A stretch of 64,000 nt of DNA, from contig NZ_CP065534.1 of the NCBI RefSeq assembly GCF_015999465.1, forward strand, positions 3,534,001 through 3,598,000, written 5' to 3'. Shown piece after piece: positions 8,254 through 18,055 of this stretch; position 1 is the first letter of the stretch; each line of letters opens with the position of its first letter. The notes beneath the pieces are model-generated. The model worked only from the letters and a program-made list of their open reading frames with translations, was not told the DNA's origin and did no database searches. This DNA comes from Lonsdalea populi. Lineage in GTDB: Bacteria > Pseudomonadota > Gammaproteobacteria > Enterobacterales > Enterobacteriaceae. A program made the translations under genes and the position numbers.

Positions 8254-9376
8254 TGTACGCATGGTGCTGGCGGATGAGGTCGTCAAAGGCTCGTTGGACG
8301 TTCATCAGGGCATCATACGGCACATCAGCGCCACGCCGAGCGCGCTGCCCGGCGCGCTGGACGGTGAAAACGCCTGGCTGATCCCCGGACTGATTGAGCT
8401 GCATACCGACAATCTCGACAAATTTTTCACCCCGCGTCCCGGCGTCAGTTGGCCGCCGGAGTCCGCCATGCGCGCGCACGATGCCGCGATTATCGCCAGC
8501 GGGATCACGACGGTGCTGGACGCCGTCGCCATTGGGGATACCCGGGATGGCGGTCAACGTCTCGACAACCTGCGCAAGATGACCGACACGGTGATCGCAA
8601 CGCAGAATGCCGGTCTCAACCGTGCGGATCATCTACTGCATTTGCGCTGCGAGCTGCCGTATAAGGACACACGGCCACTGTTCGAGCAGCTGTGCGATCT
8701 GCCGCCGGTCACGTTGGTGTCGCTGATGGATCACTCGCCGGGACAGCGGCAGTTCGTCTCTCGGAAGAAGTACCATGAATACTACCGGGGCAAATATCAT
8801 TTGAATGACGAGCAGATGGCGCAGTTTGAGGCTGAGCAGCTGGATGGCTCCCAGCGCTGGTCCCAGTCCAACCGCGAGAACATCGTCAGCCTGTGCAGAC
8901 AAAAAGGGATCACGATGGCCAGCCACGACGATGCCGCTGAAGAGCACGTGATGGACGCCTATCGCCACGGCGTGGCTATCGCTGAATTTCCGACGACGGA
9001 GATCGCCGCCCGCACCGCCCACCGGGTCGGCAGGCAGGTGTTGATGGGCGCGCCCAACGTCATTTGTGGCGGCTCGCACTCGGGTAACGTTGCCGCGCAT
9101 CAGCTGGCGGAAGAAGGACTGCTGGATATCCTCTCTTCGGATTACTACCCCGCCAGCCTGCTGGAGGCCGCCTTTCTCATCGCGGAAGACGACCGCAACG
9201 GCTACGGCCTGCCGCAGGCCATCGCGCTCGTCAGCCGCAACCCGGCGCAGGTCCTGAAACTGAACGATCGCGGCGTTATCGCCGAGGGCAAACGCGCCGA
9301 TCTGGCGCTGGTCCACCGCAACGGCCCACGGATGACGCTGCAACGCGTGTGGCGGGAAGGGAAACGGGTGTTCTGA
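8240..9376 (+). CDS. phnM: Ribose-1-phosphonate triphosphate diphosphatase PhnM
   Basis: A 378-residue amidohydrolase-superfamily enzyme (E. coli 378) that removes pyrophosphate from alpha-D-ribose-1-phosphonate 5-triphosphate to give the monophosphate used by PhnJ. The metal-binding HTDN begins at H55, followed by [14 protein letters not shown], a PhnM hallmark; the MASHDDA and CGGSHSGN segments carry further metal-site residues. Start 8240 is preceded by GAAGGAGAAAC and overlaps the end of phnL by 14 bp; a longer in-frame opening upstream lies inside phnL and is rejected. Ends one base before phnN. Confidence 0.95.
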   Translation: MIINNVRMVLADEVVKGSLDVHQGIIRHISATPSALPGALDGENAWLIPGLIELHTDNLDKFFTPRPGVSWPPESAMRAHDAAIIASGITTVLDAVAIGDTRDGGQRLDNLRKMTDTVIATQNAGLNRADHLLHLRCELPYKDTRPLFEQLCDLPPVTLVSLMDHSPGQRQFVSRKKYHEYYRGKYHLNDEQMAQFEAEQLDGSQRWSQSNRENIVSLCRQKGITMASHDDAAEEHVMDAYRHGVAIAEFPTTEIAARTAHRVGRQVLMGAPNVICGGSHSGNVAAHQLAEEGLLDILSSDYYPASLLEAAFLIAEDDRNGYGLPQAIALVSRNPAQVLKLNDRGVIAEGKRADLALVHRNGPRMTLQRVWREGKRVF

Positions 9377-9377
9377 T

Positions 9378-9941
9378 ATGAGCAGACTGATCTACTTGAT
9401 AGGACCTTCCGGTGCCGGCAAGGACAGTCTGCTGGATGCGATACGCGCCAGCTCGCCGGAGCGCTTGCTGGTGGCTCATCGCTACATCACGCGTCCCGCC
9501 GGGTTGCCGGGCGAAAATCACGTCTCCCTCACGGTCGATGAATTTCAGCTGCGTCGGCGATCCGGTCTGTTCGCGTTTTACTGGCAGGCGCATCACTACC
9601 ACTACGCCGTCGGCATCGAGATCGATCTCTGGCTGGAACGGGGAATAGATGTGGTGGTCAACGGCTCGCGGGCATACCTGGAGCAGGCGAAACAGTATTA
9701 CGGTTCGCAGCTGTTTCCGCTCTGTTTGGCGGTGTCGCCCGCGACCCTGCGTCAACGGCTGCTGGCGCGCGGACGGGAGAATGCAGACCAGATCGAAGAG
9801 CGGCTGCGGCGGGCGCAAGAGCAGCAGCGCCGTCTGCCGTCGGACTGCGCCATGCTGCGCAACGAGGGTCCTCTGCCGCAAACGCTGACGCAGTTCTGGC
9901 ACCTGCTATCTCAAAAGCATAGGAAAACCGATGTTTTATGA
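9378..9941 (+). CDS. phnN: Ribose 1,5-bisphosphate phosphokinase PhnN
   Basis: A 187-residue kinase (E. coli 185) of the guanylate-kinase-like fold that phosphorylates ribose 1,5-bisphosphate to PRPP, returning the C-P lyase sugar product to nucleotide synthesis. The P-loop GPSGAGKDS is at residues 9-17, followed by AHRYITRPA as in this family. The start is one base after the phnM stop and the 3' end overlaps phnP by 11 bp. No PhnO acetyltransferase gene lies between phnN and phnP, unlike in E. coli. Confidence 0.93.
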   Translation: MSRLIYLIGPSGAGKDSLLDAIRASSPERLLVAHRYITRPAGLPGENHVSLTVDEFQLRRRSGLFAFYWQAHHYHYAVGIEIDLWLERGIDVVVNGSRAYLEQAKQYYGSQLFPLCLAVSPATLRQRLLARGRENADQIEERLRRAQEQQRRLPSDCAMLRNEGPLPQTLTQFWHLLSQKHRKTDVL

Positions 9942-10704
9942 TAAATGCCTGACGCCGACCTTCCATTTCCTGGGGACCGGCGGGGCCCAGCAGGTTCCGG
10001 CTTTCGGCTGCGAGTGCGAGGTGTGCCACAGCGCCCGATCGTCTCCGCAACGGCGGCGGCGCGCCTGCTGCGCCGCGCTGATTGACCACGGGGAAATGAC
10101 GCTGATCGACCCGGGCTTGCCCGATTTACACAGCCGCTTCAGCGCCAGGGAAATTCATCGCTTTCTGATCACCCACTACCACATGGATCATGTTCAGGGG
10201 CTATTCCCGCTGCGATGGGGTTTCGGCCAAAAGATACCCGTGTTCGGCCCGCCCGATCCAAACGGATGCGACGATCTGTACCGGCATCCGGGCCTGCTGC
10301 GATTCGAACCGGCGCTGACGCCCTTCGACACCGTGCGGTTCGGTCGCATAGCGACCACGCCGCTGCCGCTGCGCCACTCCCGGATCACCTATGGCTATCT
10401 GTTCCAGACGCCGGACACCTCGCTGGCCTATCTCACGGATACCGTGGGCCTGCCGGAAGAGACCGAGCGTTTTCTGGCCGGACGGCCGGTGGACTATCTG
10501 GTGCTCGACTGCAGCGAACCGCCGCAACCCACGCCGCCCAGGAATCACAACGATCTGACGTTGGCGCTGGACATCTTCGAACGGTTGAAGCCGGGGAAAA
10601 TGTACCTGACGCATATCGGTCATTCACTGGATCGCTGGATGCGCACACACCCGTTGCCGAAGCATGTGCATGCGGCCTACGACGGACTGAGGCTGAAACT
10701 GTAG
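9931..10704 (+). CDS. phnP: Phosphoribosyl 1,2-cyclic phosphate phosphodiesterase PhnP
   Basis: A 257-residue metallo-beta-lactamase-fold phosphodiesterase (E. coli 252) that opens the 5-phosphoribosyl 1,2-cyclic phosphate left by PhnJ to ribose 1,5-bisphosphate, the PhnN substrate. The metal motif H82-Y-H84-M-D86-H87 is intact, and the N-terminal FGCECEVCHS carries the cysteines of the structural zinc site. A few additional N-terminal residues precede the conserved FLGTGGAQQVPAFG. It is the last gene of the array and converges on pmbA with a 29-bp gap that shows no obvious terminator. Confidence 0.94.
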   Translation: MFYDKCLTPTFHFLGTGGAQQVPAFGCECEVCHSARSSPQRRRRACCAALIDHGEMTLIDPGLPDLHSRFSAREIHRFLITHYHMDHVQGLFPLRWGFGQKIPVFGPPDPNGCDDLYRHPGLLRFEPALTPFDTVRFGRIATTPLPLRHSRITYGYLFQTPDTSLAYLTDTVGLPEETERFLAGRPVDYLVLDCSEPPQPTPPRNHNDLTLALDIFERLKPGKMYLTHIGHSLDRWMRTHPLPKHVHAAYDGLRLKL

Positions 10705-10733
10705 CGGACAAGCGACGCAACAAGCGACACGGA

Positions 10734-12074
10734 TTACGCTCCGGCGATTTTCATGGCCGGCAGCAGAACCGAACCACACTGGATGTTGCTGCGGGTTTCA
10801 ATATCGTCGCCAACGGTGACGATATTCCGCAGCATGTCCTTCAGATTACCCGCGATGGTGATTTCGCTGACGGGGTACTGGATCTGACCATTCTCCACCC
10901 AGAAACCGGCCGCCCCGCGCGAATAGTCGCCCGTCACGCCGCTCACGCCCTGTCCCATCAGTTCCGTCACCAGCAGACCGGTTCCCATCTCGCGCAGCAT
11001 GCCGTTAAAATCCAGACCGCGTCCGGCGATACGCCAGTTGTGGATGCCGCCCGCGTGACCGGTGCTCTGCATCCCCAATTTGCGCGCCGAGTAGGAGGTC
11101 ATCAGCCAGGTTTGCAACACGCCGTCTTTCACGATGTCGCGCGACTGCGTGCGCACCCCTTCGCTGTCGAACGGCGTGGACGCCAGCCCTTTGCGCAAAT
11201 GCGGCAACTCGCTGATCGTCAGCCACTCCGGCAAGATTTGCTGGCCCAGTTGATCCAGCAGGAACGTGGATTTGCGATAAACGCTGCTGCCGCTGATGGC
11301 GCCCACCAGATGGCCGAACAGGCCGGTCGCCACCTCTGCGCCGAACATCACCGGCGCCTGCATCGTTGACAGCTTACGCGGCGCCAGCCGGGACAGCGTG
11401 CGGCGTGCGCACTCCTGACCGACCCACTCCGGCGTTTCAAGATCGTCCAGCGCGCGTCCGACGGTATAAGCATAATCGCGCTGCATGTTGCCGCCTTCGC
11501 CGGCGATCACACAGCTGGACATGGAGTGACGGCTGGAGCAGTAGCTTTGCAACATGCCGTGGCTGTTGCCGAAGACCTTCACGCCGTAGTAGCTGTTGAA
11601 GCTGCCGCCTTCCGTATTGGTGATACGTTCATCCGCCTGCAACGCGCTCTGTTCCGCGCGGGCCGCCAGCTCAATGCCGCGCTCCGCATCCAGTTCGGCG
11701 GGATGAAACAGATCCAAATCCGGGGCATTAAACGCCAGCAGCGCTTCGTCCGCCGGACCGGCGAAGGGATCCACCGAGGTGTAACGGGCGATATCCAGCG
11801 CCGCCTGCACTGTACGCGCGATGGCCTGCGGACTGAGATCCGTCGAGGACGCGCTGCCTTTACGCTGCTGATGGTAGACGGTGATGCCTAACGCGCCGTC
11901 GCTGTTGAATTCAACGTTTTCCACCTCGCCATAGCGGGTGCTTACGCCGATCCCCGTGGTCTTGGTCACGGCGACTTCCGCCGCATCCGAACCGGCGCGG
12001 GCCAACTCCAGCGCCTGCGCCACTGCCTGTTCCAGCGTTTTTCGCTGCTCTGCAACCTGAGTGATAATTGTCAT
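10734..12074 (-). CDS. pmbA: Metalloprotease subunit TldE (PmbA)
   Basis: A 446-residue protein (E. coli 450), the partner of TldD in the heterodimeric TldD/TldE protease. In E. coli the complex removes the leader of microcin B17 and degrades the antitoxin CcdA. TldE itself lacks the HExxxH zinc motif, which TldD supplies. The N-terminal [16 protein letters not shown] and the C-terminal segments [32 protein letters not shown] and [17 protein letters not shown] are conserved. Its partner tldD is only 6 kb away on the same strand (18056-19501), whereas in E. coli the two are far apart. yjgA diverges from it, as in E. coli. Confidence 0.93.
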   Translation of the reverse strand: MTIITQVAEQRKTLEQAVAQALELARAGSDAAEVAVTKTTGIGVSTRYGEVENVEFNSDGALGITVYHQQRKGSASSTDLSPQAIARTVQAALDIARYTSVDPFAGPADEALLAFNAPDLDLFHPAELDAERGIELAARAEQSALQADERITNTEGGSFNSYYGVKVFGNSHGMLQSYCSSRHSMSSCVIAGEGGNMQRDYAYTVGRALDDLETPEWVGQECARRTLSRLAPRKLSTMQAPVMFGAEVATGLFGHLVGAISGSSVYRKSTFLLDQLGQQILPEWLTISELPHLRKGLASTPFDSEGVRTQSRDIVKDGVLQTWLMTSYSARKLGMQSTGHAGGIHNWRIAGRGLDFNGMLREMGTGLLVTELMGQGVSGVTGDYSRGAAGFWVENGQIQYPVSEITIAGNLKDMLRNIVTVGDDIETRSNIQCGSVLLPAMKIAGA

Positions 12075-12265
12075 TGATTCGCCATCATGAGTAAGAAAAC
12101 ATCCTGATAATGTAGGCGGTCACGAAGCGCGTCTGCACGCGATTCGTGCCATACCTCTGCGTAATAAAGAGGTAGCGTGATATTCTTGAGTCTAACAGGA
12201 TCTGCCGACAATTTCGCAGCAAGCCATAACCTGATAGGATCGGCCTCTTTTTGAGGAAACCACGC

Positions 12266-12817
12266 ATGAATAAACACCCCGAAGACTGGCAGGACGACCT
12301 CCCGCCTACCAGCCAGGAAGAAGACGACGACGAAATTATTTGGGTCAGCAAAAGCGAAATCAAACGCGATGCCGAAGCCCTGAAAGATCTTGGGGCGGAA
12401 CTGGTTTCCCTGGGGAAAAATGCCCTCGAACGTATCCCGCTGGATGAAGAACTGCTGGCCGCCGTCGAACTGGCTCAGCGCATCAAGAAAGAGGGTCGCC
12501 GGCGTCAGCTGCAACTGATCGGCAAGATGCTGCGCGCGCGCGATCCGCAACCCATTCAGCTGGCGCTGGATAAACTGAAGAACCGCCATAACCAACAGGT
12601 AGCGCTGTTCCATAAGCTGGAGCAACTGCGTGACCGTCTGCTGGCGGAAGGCGATGATGCCCTGAGCGACGTGCTGACGCTTTATCCGCAGGCCGATCGC
12701 CAACAGCTGCGCTCATTACTGCGTAACGCCAAGAAAGAGAAAGCCGCCAACAAGCCCCCGAAATCGTCCCGCCAGCTGTATCAATATCTACGCGAACTGG
12801 CCGAAGCCGAAGCGTGA
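12266..12817 (+). CDS. yjgA: Ribosome-associated 50S assembly factor DarP/YjgA
   Basis: A 183-residue highly charged helical protein that associates with late 50S ribosomal precursors; E. coli YjgA (DarP) has the same length. The acidic N-terminus leads into [17 protein letters not shown], and [14 protein letters not shown] and [17 protein letters not shown] are near-identical to E. coli. ATG 12266 with GAGGAAAC upstream gives [11 protein letters not shown]; a TTG 15 bases earlier is less likely. It is divergent from pmbA with 191 bp between. Confidence 0.93.
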   Translation: MNKHPEDWQDDLPPTSQEEDDDEIIWVSKSEIKRDAEALKDLGAELVSLGKNALERIPLDEELLAAVELAQRIKKEGRRRQLQLIGKMLRARDPQPIQLALDKLKNRHNQQVALFHKLEQLRDRLLAEGDDALSDVLTLYPQADRQQLRSLLRNAKKEKAANKPPKSSRQLYQYLRELAEAEA

Positions 12818-12866
12818 AGCCATGACCGGCAGTTGACGTACTCTTTGCCGCCGGTCAGCCTTATCG

Positions 12867-13502
12867 CTACCTGGCTGATGCCGCCAGCGCGGTACCCGCA
12901 AAAATAAACAGCGAACCGGACGCGCGGTTGAACAACCGCAGGCGTTTCGGGTGCGCGAACAGGGAAGACACGCGTTTTCCCATGCAGGCGTAACAGAACA
13001 TGATGCTGCAGTCCAACACCGTCCAGGTCAACGCCAGCAGCGCAAACTGACCGACGTGCGGCGCGCTGGTGTCGATGAAGTTGGGAAACAACGCAGCGAA
13101 GAACAGCAGATCTTTCGGATTGCTGATGCCCACCGTGAAACCACGCCTGAACAGCGTGAATACGCCGGGTTTATCGACCGGCAGCGCGATGCTTTCTGCT
13201 TCCGTCACCGGGCCGGTTTTGGCTCGCCACGCCGAAATACCCAGCCAGATCAGATACGCCGCGCCCACCCCCTTCAACAGCATAAACGCCGTCGTCGACG
13301 CCGCGAGAACCGCCCCCAGTCCAAGAGCAGAGCCGGTCATCAGCAACAGCGAGGCACAAGCCCCGCCCGCGATAGTGGAGAGCGCACGTCTTTGTCCATA
13401 GCGCAGACCATGAGTCATGCTGATGAGGGCCGACGGGCCGGGAATGGCGATCAGCGCCACAATCACGCCGGTGTAAACCAACCAGAGGTGCAAAGTCATC
13501 AT
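12867..13502 (-). CDS. LysE/RhtB-family amino-acid exporter
   Basis: A 211-residue inner-membrane protein with about six hydrophobic segments, of the LysE/RhtB superfamily that exports amino acids such as homoserine, threonine or leucine. The family signature IPGPSALISMTHGLRYGQRRAL lies near residues 20-42, and the ISNPKDLLFFAALFPNF segment after the central loop is typical. The substrate cannot be told from sequence. It converges with yjgA; an 8-bp inverted repeat (TGACCGGC/GCCGGTCA) lies in the gap but lacks a U-run. Its gene separates the pmbA-yjgA pair from the aae cluster. Confidence 0.85.
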   Translation of the reverse strand: MMTLHLWLVYTGVIVALIAIPGPSALISMTHGLRYGQRRALSTIAGGACASLLLMTGSALGLGAVLAASTTAFMLLKGVGAAYLIWLGISAWRAKTGPVTEAESIALPVDKPGVFTLFRRGFTVGISNPKDLLFFAALFPNFIDTSAPHVGQFALLALTWTVLDCSIMFCYACMGKRVSSLFAHPKRLRLFNRASGSLFIFAGTALAASAR

Positions 13503-13639
13503 GCGTCGTTACCTGTGCGTCGGCCGCGCGTGTCGCGGTGGAATAAGTCAAAAATAAGTTGAAGAGAGATGTTACACCGTCCGCTTACACAGAGATAGCC
13601 TGCCGGACGGGACGGTACGAAGGGGCTTTTGCGGCGTCG

Positions 13640-15598
13640 TTAGCCGGTAAACGCATGCTGGTTTCGCCGCAGGAGGGCGATAAGACGGCTGACCGAGGCA
13701 AGGGTTTTTTCCGCCACCCGGTGGTCCAGCAGAGCCTGCTGATATGCGTCCATTTCTTCCAGCAACTGCGTAAAATAGCGGCTGCGCGCCGTATCCTGCT
13801 TCGCTTTGATTACCCGGCCCGCCGTCGCCCGCAGATGCCGGTGGTGAGCCGCCAGCGTTTCGCTAATGGGGATATCCAACTGACGCAGCCCCTGATGCGC
13901 GATGATCAGCGACAGCGCCAGCCGATATTTGGCGATATCGCCCGGAAAGCGGCTTAGCAGCAGAAAGAGATATTGATAAAGCGCGGGCAAGTAGTTGTCC
14001 TGCCGTCGCTTCTGGCCCGTGTTCAACGCCGATACCGCACCGAAGACAAAGCGGTTCATCAGCGTCCGTCCCGTCCAGGCCAGGGAGTTGTCCCGAATCA
14101 GCAGAATAACGAGATAAGCCAGGAAGCAGCCGATAATTTGCCCGATAGCGCTGTCCAGAAACTGCGCGAGATCGAAGGTCATGGGATTATCAAGCACGAT
14201 GATGTTGATGGTGCTCACTAAGGCCGCCAACGATCCCAATCGGCGTTTCTGCACCTCAATGCCGATGATAAACGCCATCAGACCCAGGCTCAGGCACAGC
14301 AGCAATTGACTCTGTTGCGTGGAAGGCAGCACCAGCATGAACATAAATGCTCCAAGCGGCAGCGCGAACAGCGTCCCGACCAGAAAATCCTTCGCCATCA
14401 TAAGCGGATTGGGCAAGCGCATCGCCAGCGAGGTGACGACGGCGATCATCACCATACAAACGCTGCCGGAATTCCAGCCCGTCGTTAGCCAAAATAGACA
14501 TCCCAGCGTAGTGGCCACCCAGGTGCGCAACCCGTTGATCATCGCGTGATGCGTCTCCGCGGACGTCGCCTTAACCGCCACATCCGTCGCCAGGGCATCC
14601 GCCTCAATGCGATTGATGCGGCCATTGGTCTGCACCCCCAGCATCAGGAGATGGTATCGCGTCGCCGTTGCCACCCAGCCGACCAGGGGAGCGGGGAGAT
14701 CGGCGCTATTGACGGCGGCCAGGTAACGCAGCTGGCGTAAGCGCTGACGCCCTTCCTCCGGGGTGGTCACGGGCTGTTCCAGCAGCCTGGACAGACGGTC
14801 TTTGAGCGGCGCCTCGCGCTCCTGGAAGATCAGATAGGCTTCGCAGGCCTGAGTGATCATGAGCCATGACTGCGTCACCATGCTTTTCAGACGAAGATTG
14901 CTGTTCTGCCAGCGGGATGACTCGATGCGAAGCTGGCTGCGCATGCCGTTCAGCGCCTGGGTTTTACGCACCAGCGCGTGCCAGGTCGTATCCAACTCCG
15001 CCTTCGAGACTCCGGACACGCAGCGTTGCAGCAGTTGAAACTGATCCAGCAGCAGCGCTTTCGTCGTGCGGTCGATATCCTGCTTGATGGAGCGGGGAGA
15101 AAACAACAGGTCGGCCAGCACGGCGCACACGATGCCCAGCACGATCTCACTACAGCGTTCGACCGCGAGCTGCGGCGCCAACAGCGGCGAGCTCTCGATG
15201 GTGACGACGATAATCAGCGCGGTATAGCCCGCCAGCCCAAAGGCGTAGGAGTTTTCCACCCGGACCAACGATGAGATCCACACGCAGGCGCCCGCCCACA
15301 GACAGCTCAGCATCAGCATCACAACCGGCGCGCGCGCGGTGTGGACAATGATGATCAGCGCCCCGATACAGCCGATAAACGTTCCTAGAACACGCAGCAG
15401 CCCGCGATAGCGAATAGCACCCGAAAACGGCTCCCCGCCGGCGGCGAAGGCGGGCCCGGCGGCCACGAGCGCGGCGGTCAGCACCGCCCAGCGCGGGGTT
15501 TCCAGCTGCATATAGAATCCGAGCATAAGCGATAGCAGGATCGCAAAACTCAGCTTAAAGGCAAACCGCAGCCGGATGAATCCAGGGAAATTGAACAT
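13640..15598 (-). CDS. aaeB: p-Hydroxybenzoic acid efflux pump subunit AaeB
   Basis: A 652-residue inner-membrane protein (E. coli AaeB 655) of the aromatic acid exporter family: two blocks of transmembrane helices (about residues 15-170 and 360-510) separated and followed by cytoplasmic regions. It works with AaeA to expel aromatic carboxylic acids such as p-hydroxybenzoate. [28 protein letters not shown] and [33 protein letters not shown] at the start are strongly conserved. It is last in the minus-strand aaeXAB operon, nine bases downstream of aaeA. Confidence 0.93.
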   Translation of the reverse strand: MFNFPGFIRLRFAFKLSFAILLSLMLGFYMQLETPRWAVLTAALVAAGPAFAAGGEPFSGAIRYRGLLRVLGTFIGCIGALIIIVHTARAPVVMLMLSCLWAGACVWISSLVRVENSYAFGLAGYTALIIVVTIESSPLLAPQLAVERCSEIVLGIVCAVLADLLFSPRSIKQDIDRTTKALLLDQFQLLQRCVSGVSKAELDTTWHALVRKTQALNGMRSQLRIESSRWQNSNLRLKSMVTQSWLMITQACEAYLIFQEREAPLKDRLSRLLEQPVTTPEEGRQRLRQLRYLAAVNSADLPAPLVGWVATATRYHLLMLGVQTNGRINRIEADALATDVAVKATSAETHHAMINGLRTWVATTLGCLFWLTTGWNSGSVCMVMIAVVTSLAMRLPNPLMMAKDFLVGTLFALPLGAFMFMLVLPSTQQSQLLLCLSLGLMAFIIGIEVQKRRLGSLAALVSTINIIVLDNPMTFDLAQFLDSAIGQIIGCFLAYLVILLIRDNSLAWTGRTLMNRFVFGAVSALNTGQKRRQDNYLPALYQYLFLLLSRFPGDIAKYRLALSLIIAHQGLRQLDIPISETLAAHHRHLRATAGRVIKAKQDTARSRYFTQLLEEMDAYQQALLDHRVAEKTLASVSRLIALLRRNQHAFTG

Positions 15599-15607
15599 GG
15601 CGATGCC

Positions 15608-16555
15608 TTACCCGAACTCGCGCAGCCGGTGCATCAGTTTCAACATCGGCGACATTGATTTCGTATGCGCCGTATTTTCTCCTGTGACCACGACCGTCGC
15701 GGTGGTGCCCGCCGGGTAGAGATTATCCATTTGCCGGTCCAAACGAATCTTCACCGGCACCCGCTGCGCCAACCGGACCCACTCCAGATTGGAGTCGACC
15801 GTCGCCAAACCGGTGCTATCGGTGGTGATGTTGCTGTTGGTAACCGCCGCCGCCACGCTATCCACCGTTCCGTACAAAATTCGGTTACTGCCGAGCGGCG
15901 TGATCTCCACCCGCAAGCCGGGACGGACGCCACCCAGTTTGGTTTCCTCCATATACGCCCACAGGTAATAGGAATCTTTTTTCACCAGCGCGACCACAGT
16001 CGCGCCGCGGGTAATGAATTCACCAACCTGCAGATTGAGGTTGGTCACCCCCCCCTCCGACGGAGCGCGAACGACGGTACGATCCAGGTCGAGCCGGGCC
16101 AACTCCAGGGAGGCCTGCGCCTGCGCCAGCTGATGCTGCGTGGTTTCCAGCGTATTGCCGTACTGTTCGATTTCCTCACGCGACAGCGCCTGCGTCCCGA
16201 GTTTCAGACGGCGGCCAGCTTCCCGTTTTTTCTCGACGACCAGCGATCGATAGTATTCGACGTTCGCCTGCGCTTCGGCCAGCGCTTGCTGATAGCGAGG
16301 CCTGTCGACTTCAAACAGGATATCGCCCTTCTTCACCAGTTGGTTGTCATGGACGTTGACGGCGGTCAGCAGCCCGCTGACATCGGGCGCGATAGCGACG
16401 ATATCGGCGGTGAATCGCGCGTCACGGGTCCAGGGCGACTCGGTGTAGAAAGCCCATACGCGCACGATCGCCACCAGAGCCAACAAGGCCAGCGCCAGCG
16501 TAATCGCGATACGTGCGAATTTTTTCAAATAAATTGCCAGAGCGGATGTATTCAC
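15608..16555 (-). CDS. aaeA: p-Hydroxybenzoic acid efflux pump subunit AaeA
   Basis: A 315-residue membrane-fusion (HlyD-family) protein, one N-terminal membrane anchor (about residues 13-33), then [25 protein letters not shown], a coiled-coil hairpin, and [14 protein letters not shown] and [17 protein letters not shown] beta-barrel segments as in E. coli AaeA. It links AaeB to the periplasm/outer membrane. I chose GTG 16555, preceded by GAGG, because it gives family length; the open frame runs further upstream through aaeX in another frame. It starts eight bases after the aaeX stop. Confidence 0.92.
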   Translation of the reverse strand: MNTSALAIYLKKFARIAITLALALLALVAIVRVWAFYTESPWTRDARFTADIVAIAPDVSGLLTAVNVHDNQLVKKGDILFEVDRPRYQQALAEAQANVEYYRSLVVEKKREAGRRLKLGTQALSREEIEQYGNTLETTQHQLAQAQASLELARLDLDRTVVRAPSEGGVTNLNLQVGEFITRGATVVALVKKDSYYLWAYMEETKLGGVRPGLRVEITPLGSNRILYGTVDSVAAAVTNSNITTDSTGLATVDSNLEWVRLAQRVPVKIRLDRQMDNLYPAGTTATVVVTGENTAHTKSMSPMLKLMHRLREFG

Positions 16556-16562
16556 AACGACC

Positions 16563-16766
16563 TCAAAGACCGAAACGGAACAGCAGATAAAACAGGCAGC
16601 AGAACAGCGCGGTGTTGAACAATGCGGGATGCCAAACGACATCGTAGATCCCGGTAGGCTGCAGCAGACGGAGACACAGATAAAATAGCGCCAGCGATAC
16701 CAGCAGGACAAAAAATACCGGAGGGAACGACAGGCCGAACAGGACCATGACCGGAAGCGAATTCAT
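16563..16766 (-). CDS. aaeX: Small membrane protein AaeX
   Basis: A 67-residue protein (E. coli AaeX 67) with two hydrophobic segments; the segments [10 protein letters not shown] and [26 protein letters not shown] are nearly identical to E. coli. Its role is unknown; it is co-transcribed with the AaeAB efflux pump. The frame stays open upstream to 16910, and from ATG 16853 it would encode a lipobox-like LLTGC leader, but ATG 16766 gives the family length and is preferred. Confidence 0.9.
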   Translation of the reverse strand: MNSLPVMVLFGLSFPPVFFVLLVSLALFYLCLRLLQPTGIYDVVWHPALFNTALFCCLFYLLFRFGL

Positions 16767-16828
16767 CTTTTTCTTATCTCTCTCACTCTGATGCGCAGTA
16801 CACCCTGTAAGCAGCATAGCGAATAACC

Positions 16829-16869
16829 AAAAAAAACCTCCGCTGGCCGTCATCGACGGACAGCGGAGG
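16829..16869 (-). terminator. Terminator-like hairpin in the aaeXAB leader
   Basis: Positions 16837-16845 and 16861-16869 pair perfectly (CCTCCGCTG/CAGCGGAGG) with an inner CGTC/GACG stem, and on the minus strand the hairpin is followed by eight Us (A run at 16829-16836). It sits 63 bp upstream of aaeX with no minus-strand gene before it, so if the promoter lies in 16870-17084 this would terminate or attenuate the aaeXAB transcript. Confidence 0.7.
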
Positions 16870-17084
16870 GGAAGACACAGCAAGACTGATATCAATAATG
16901 AAGAACACACGTAACGAATGGTCGGTATGATGAAACGCAGACTTTTTCATTCGTTGAGGTAACAAAGGCAGAAACGCAGCGAGGAGAACACCGTGTTTCC
17001 TATTTAGACACGCCTTATTATGGATGTTTATTATGACCTTATCTACCCAGCGTGATCTAAATCACTTTTAATCCAGGCTTAACA
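16870..17084. promoter_or_regulatory. Divergent aaeXAB/aaeR control region with CRP-like site
   Basis: The rest of the 318-bp gap between the aaeX and aaeR starts. CGTGATCTAAATCACT at 17051-17066 is a near-palindrome matching the CRP core (GTGA-N6-TCAC) and centred about 26 bp before the aaeR start codon. The region should also carry the AaeR binding site and both promoters, but I cannot place them with confidence. Confidence 0.4.
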
Positions 17085-18023
17085 ATGGAACGACTAAAAA
17101 GCATGACCGTGTTCGCCAAAGTGGTGGAGTTCGGATCATTTACCTCCGCCGCCCGGCAGTTGAAAATGAGCGTCTCCGCCGTCAGCCAAACGGTGACCAA
17201 GCTGGAAAATGCGTTGCAGGTGAAGCTGCTGAACCGCAGTACGCGCAGCATCGGACTGACCGAAGCCGGGAAAATCTATTACCACGGCTGCCGTCGCATG
17301 CTGATCGAAGCGCATGAAGTTCACGATCAGCTCTACGCGTTTACCAACACGCCGATCGGCACGCTGCGTATCGGCAGCACCTCCACCATGGCTCAGAACG
17401 TACTGGCAACGATGACGGCGGAAATGCTGAAGGAGTATCCGGGGCTGTCCGTCAATTTGGTCAGCGGCATCCCCGCGCCGGACCTGATCGCCGACGGGCT
17501 GGATATCGTTATTCGCGTGGGATCGTTGCAGGATTCAAGCCTGTTTTCCACCCGTCTGGGATCGATGCCGATGGTGGTATGCGCCGCTAAAAGCTACCTG
17601 ACGCAGAACGGCGCGCCGGAGAAACTGTCCGACATCGACAATTTTTCCTGGTTGGAATACAGCGTGCGGCCCGACAGCGAATTCGAGCTGATCTCGCCCG
17701 AAGGATTAACGACGCGGCTGAAGCCGCAGGGGCGTTTTGTCACCAATGATTCCCAGACGCTGATCCGCTGGCTTAAGCACGGCGCGGGCATTTCACATGT
17801 GCCGCTTATGTGGGTTTTTGAGGAGATTAAACGCGGCGAGGTGGAAATTCTGTTCGCCCGCTACCATTCCGATCCGCGTCCGGTCTATGCCTTATACACG
17901 CGCAAGGACCATCTGCCGCTGAAAGTGCAGGTGTGCATCAATTATCTAACGGAGTACTTCAAAAAGGTGGCGCTGACCTATCAAGGGTATCGCCAGGAGA
18001 ATCCGCCGCCGTCGGCGCCCTGA
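17085..18023 (+). CDS. aaeR: LysR-family regulator AaeR
   Basis: A 312-residue LysR-type transcription factor (E. coli AaeR 309) that activates aaeXAB in response to aromatic carboxylic acids. The N-terminal helix-turn-helix reads FTSAARQLKMSVSAVSQTVTKLENAL (about residues 20-45), followed by LLNRSTRSIGLTEAG, and the rest is an inducer-binding domain. It is transcribed divergently from aaeXAB, the classical LysR layout. The C-terminus ends in a Pro-rich tail. A CRP-like site lies immediately upstream. Confidence 0.93.
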   Translation: MERLKSMTVFAKVVEFGSFTSAARQLKMSVSAVSQTVTKLENALQVKLLNRSTRSIGLTEAGKIYYHGCRRMLIEAHEVHDQLYAFTNTPIGTLRIGSTSTMAQNVLATMTAEMLKEYPGLSVNLVSGIPAPDLIADGLDIVIRVGSLQDSSLFSTRLGSMPMVVCAAKSYLTQNGAPEKLSDIDNFSWLEYSVRPDSEFELISPEGLTTRLKPQGRFVTNDSQTLIRWLKHGAGISHVPLMWVFEEIKRGEVEILFARYHSDPRPVYALYTRKDHLPLKVQVCINYLTEYFKKVALTYQGYRQENPPPSAP

Positions 18024-18055
18024 TAGCACGCGACGGCGGCGGAGGCGAAGGACGA

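Noticed and set aside
10215..11369. 384-codon plus-strand frame spanning the end of phnP and part of pmbA
   Set aside because: It runs through two well-supported genes in other frames and its translation has no coherent domain.
12818..12866. Bidirectional terminator between yjgA and the LysE-type gene
   Set aside because: The TGACCGGC/GCCGGTCA repeat is present but spaced by about 19 bases and without a U-run on either strand, so I did not list it as a terminator.
16767..16853. N-terminally extended AaeX with lipobox-like LLTGC
   Set aside because: The ATG lies in the loop of the terminator hairpin, there is no ribosome-binding site, and the unextended protein has the exact family length.
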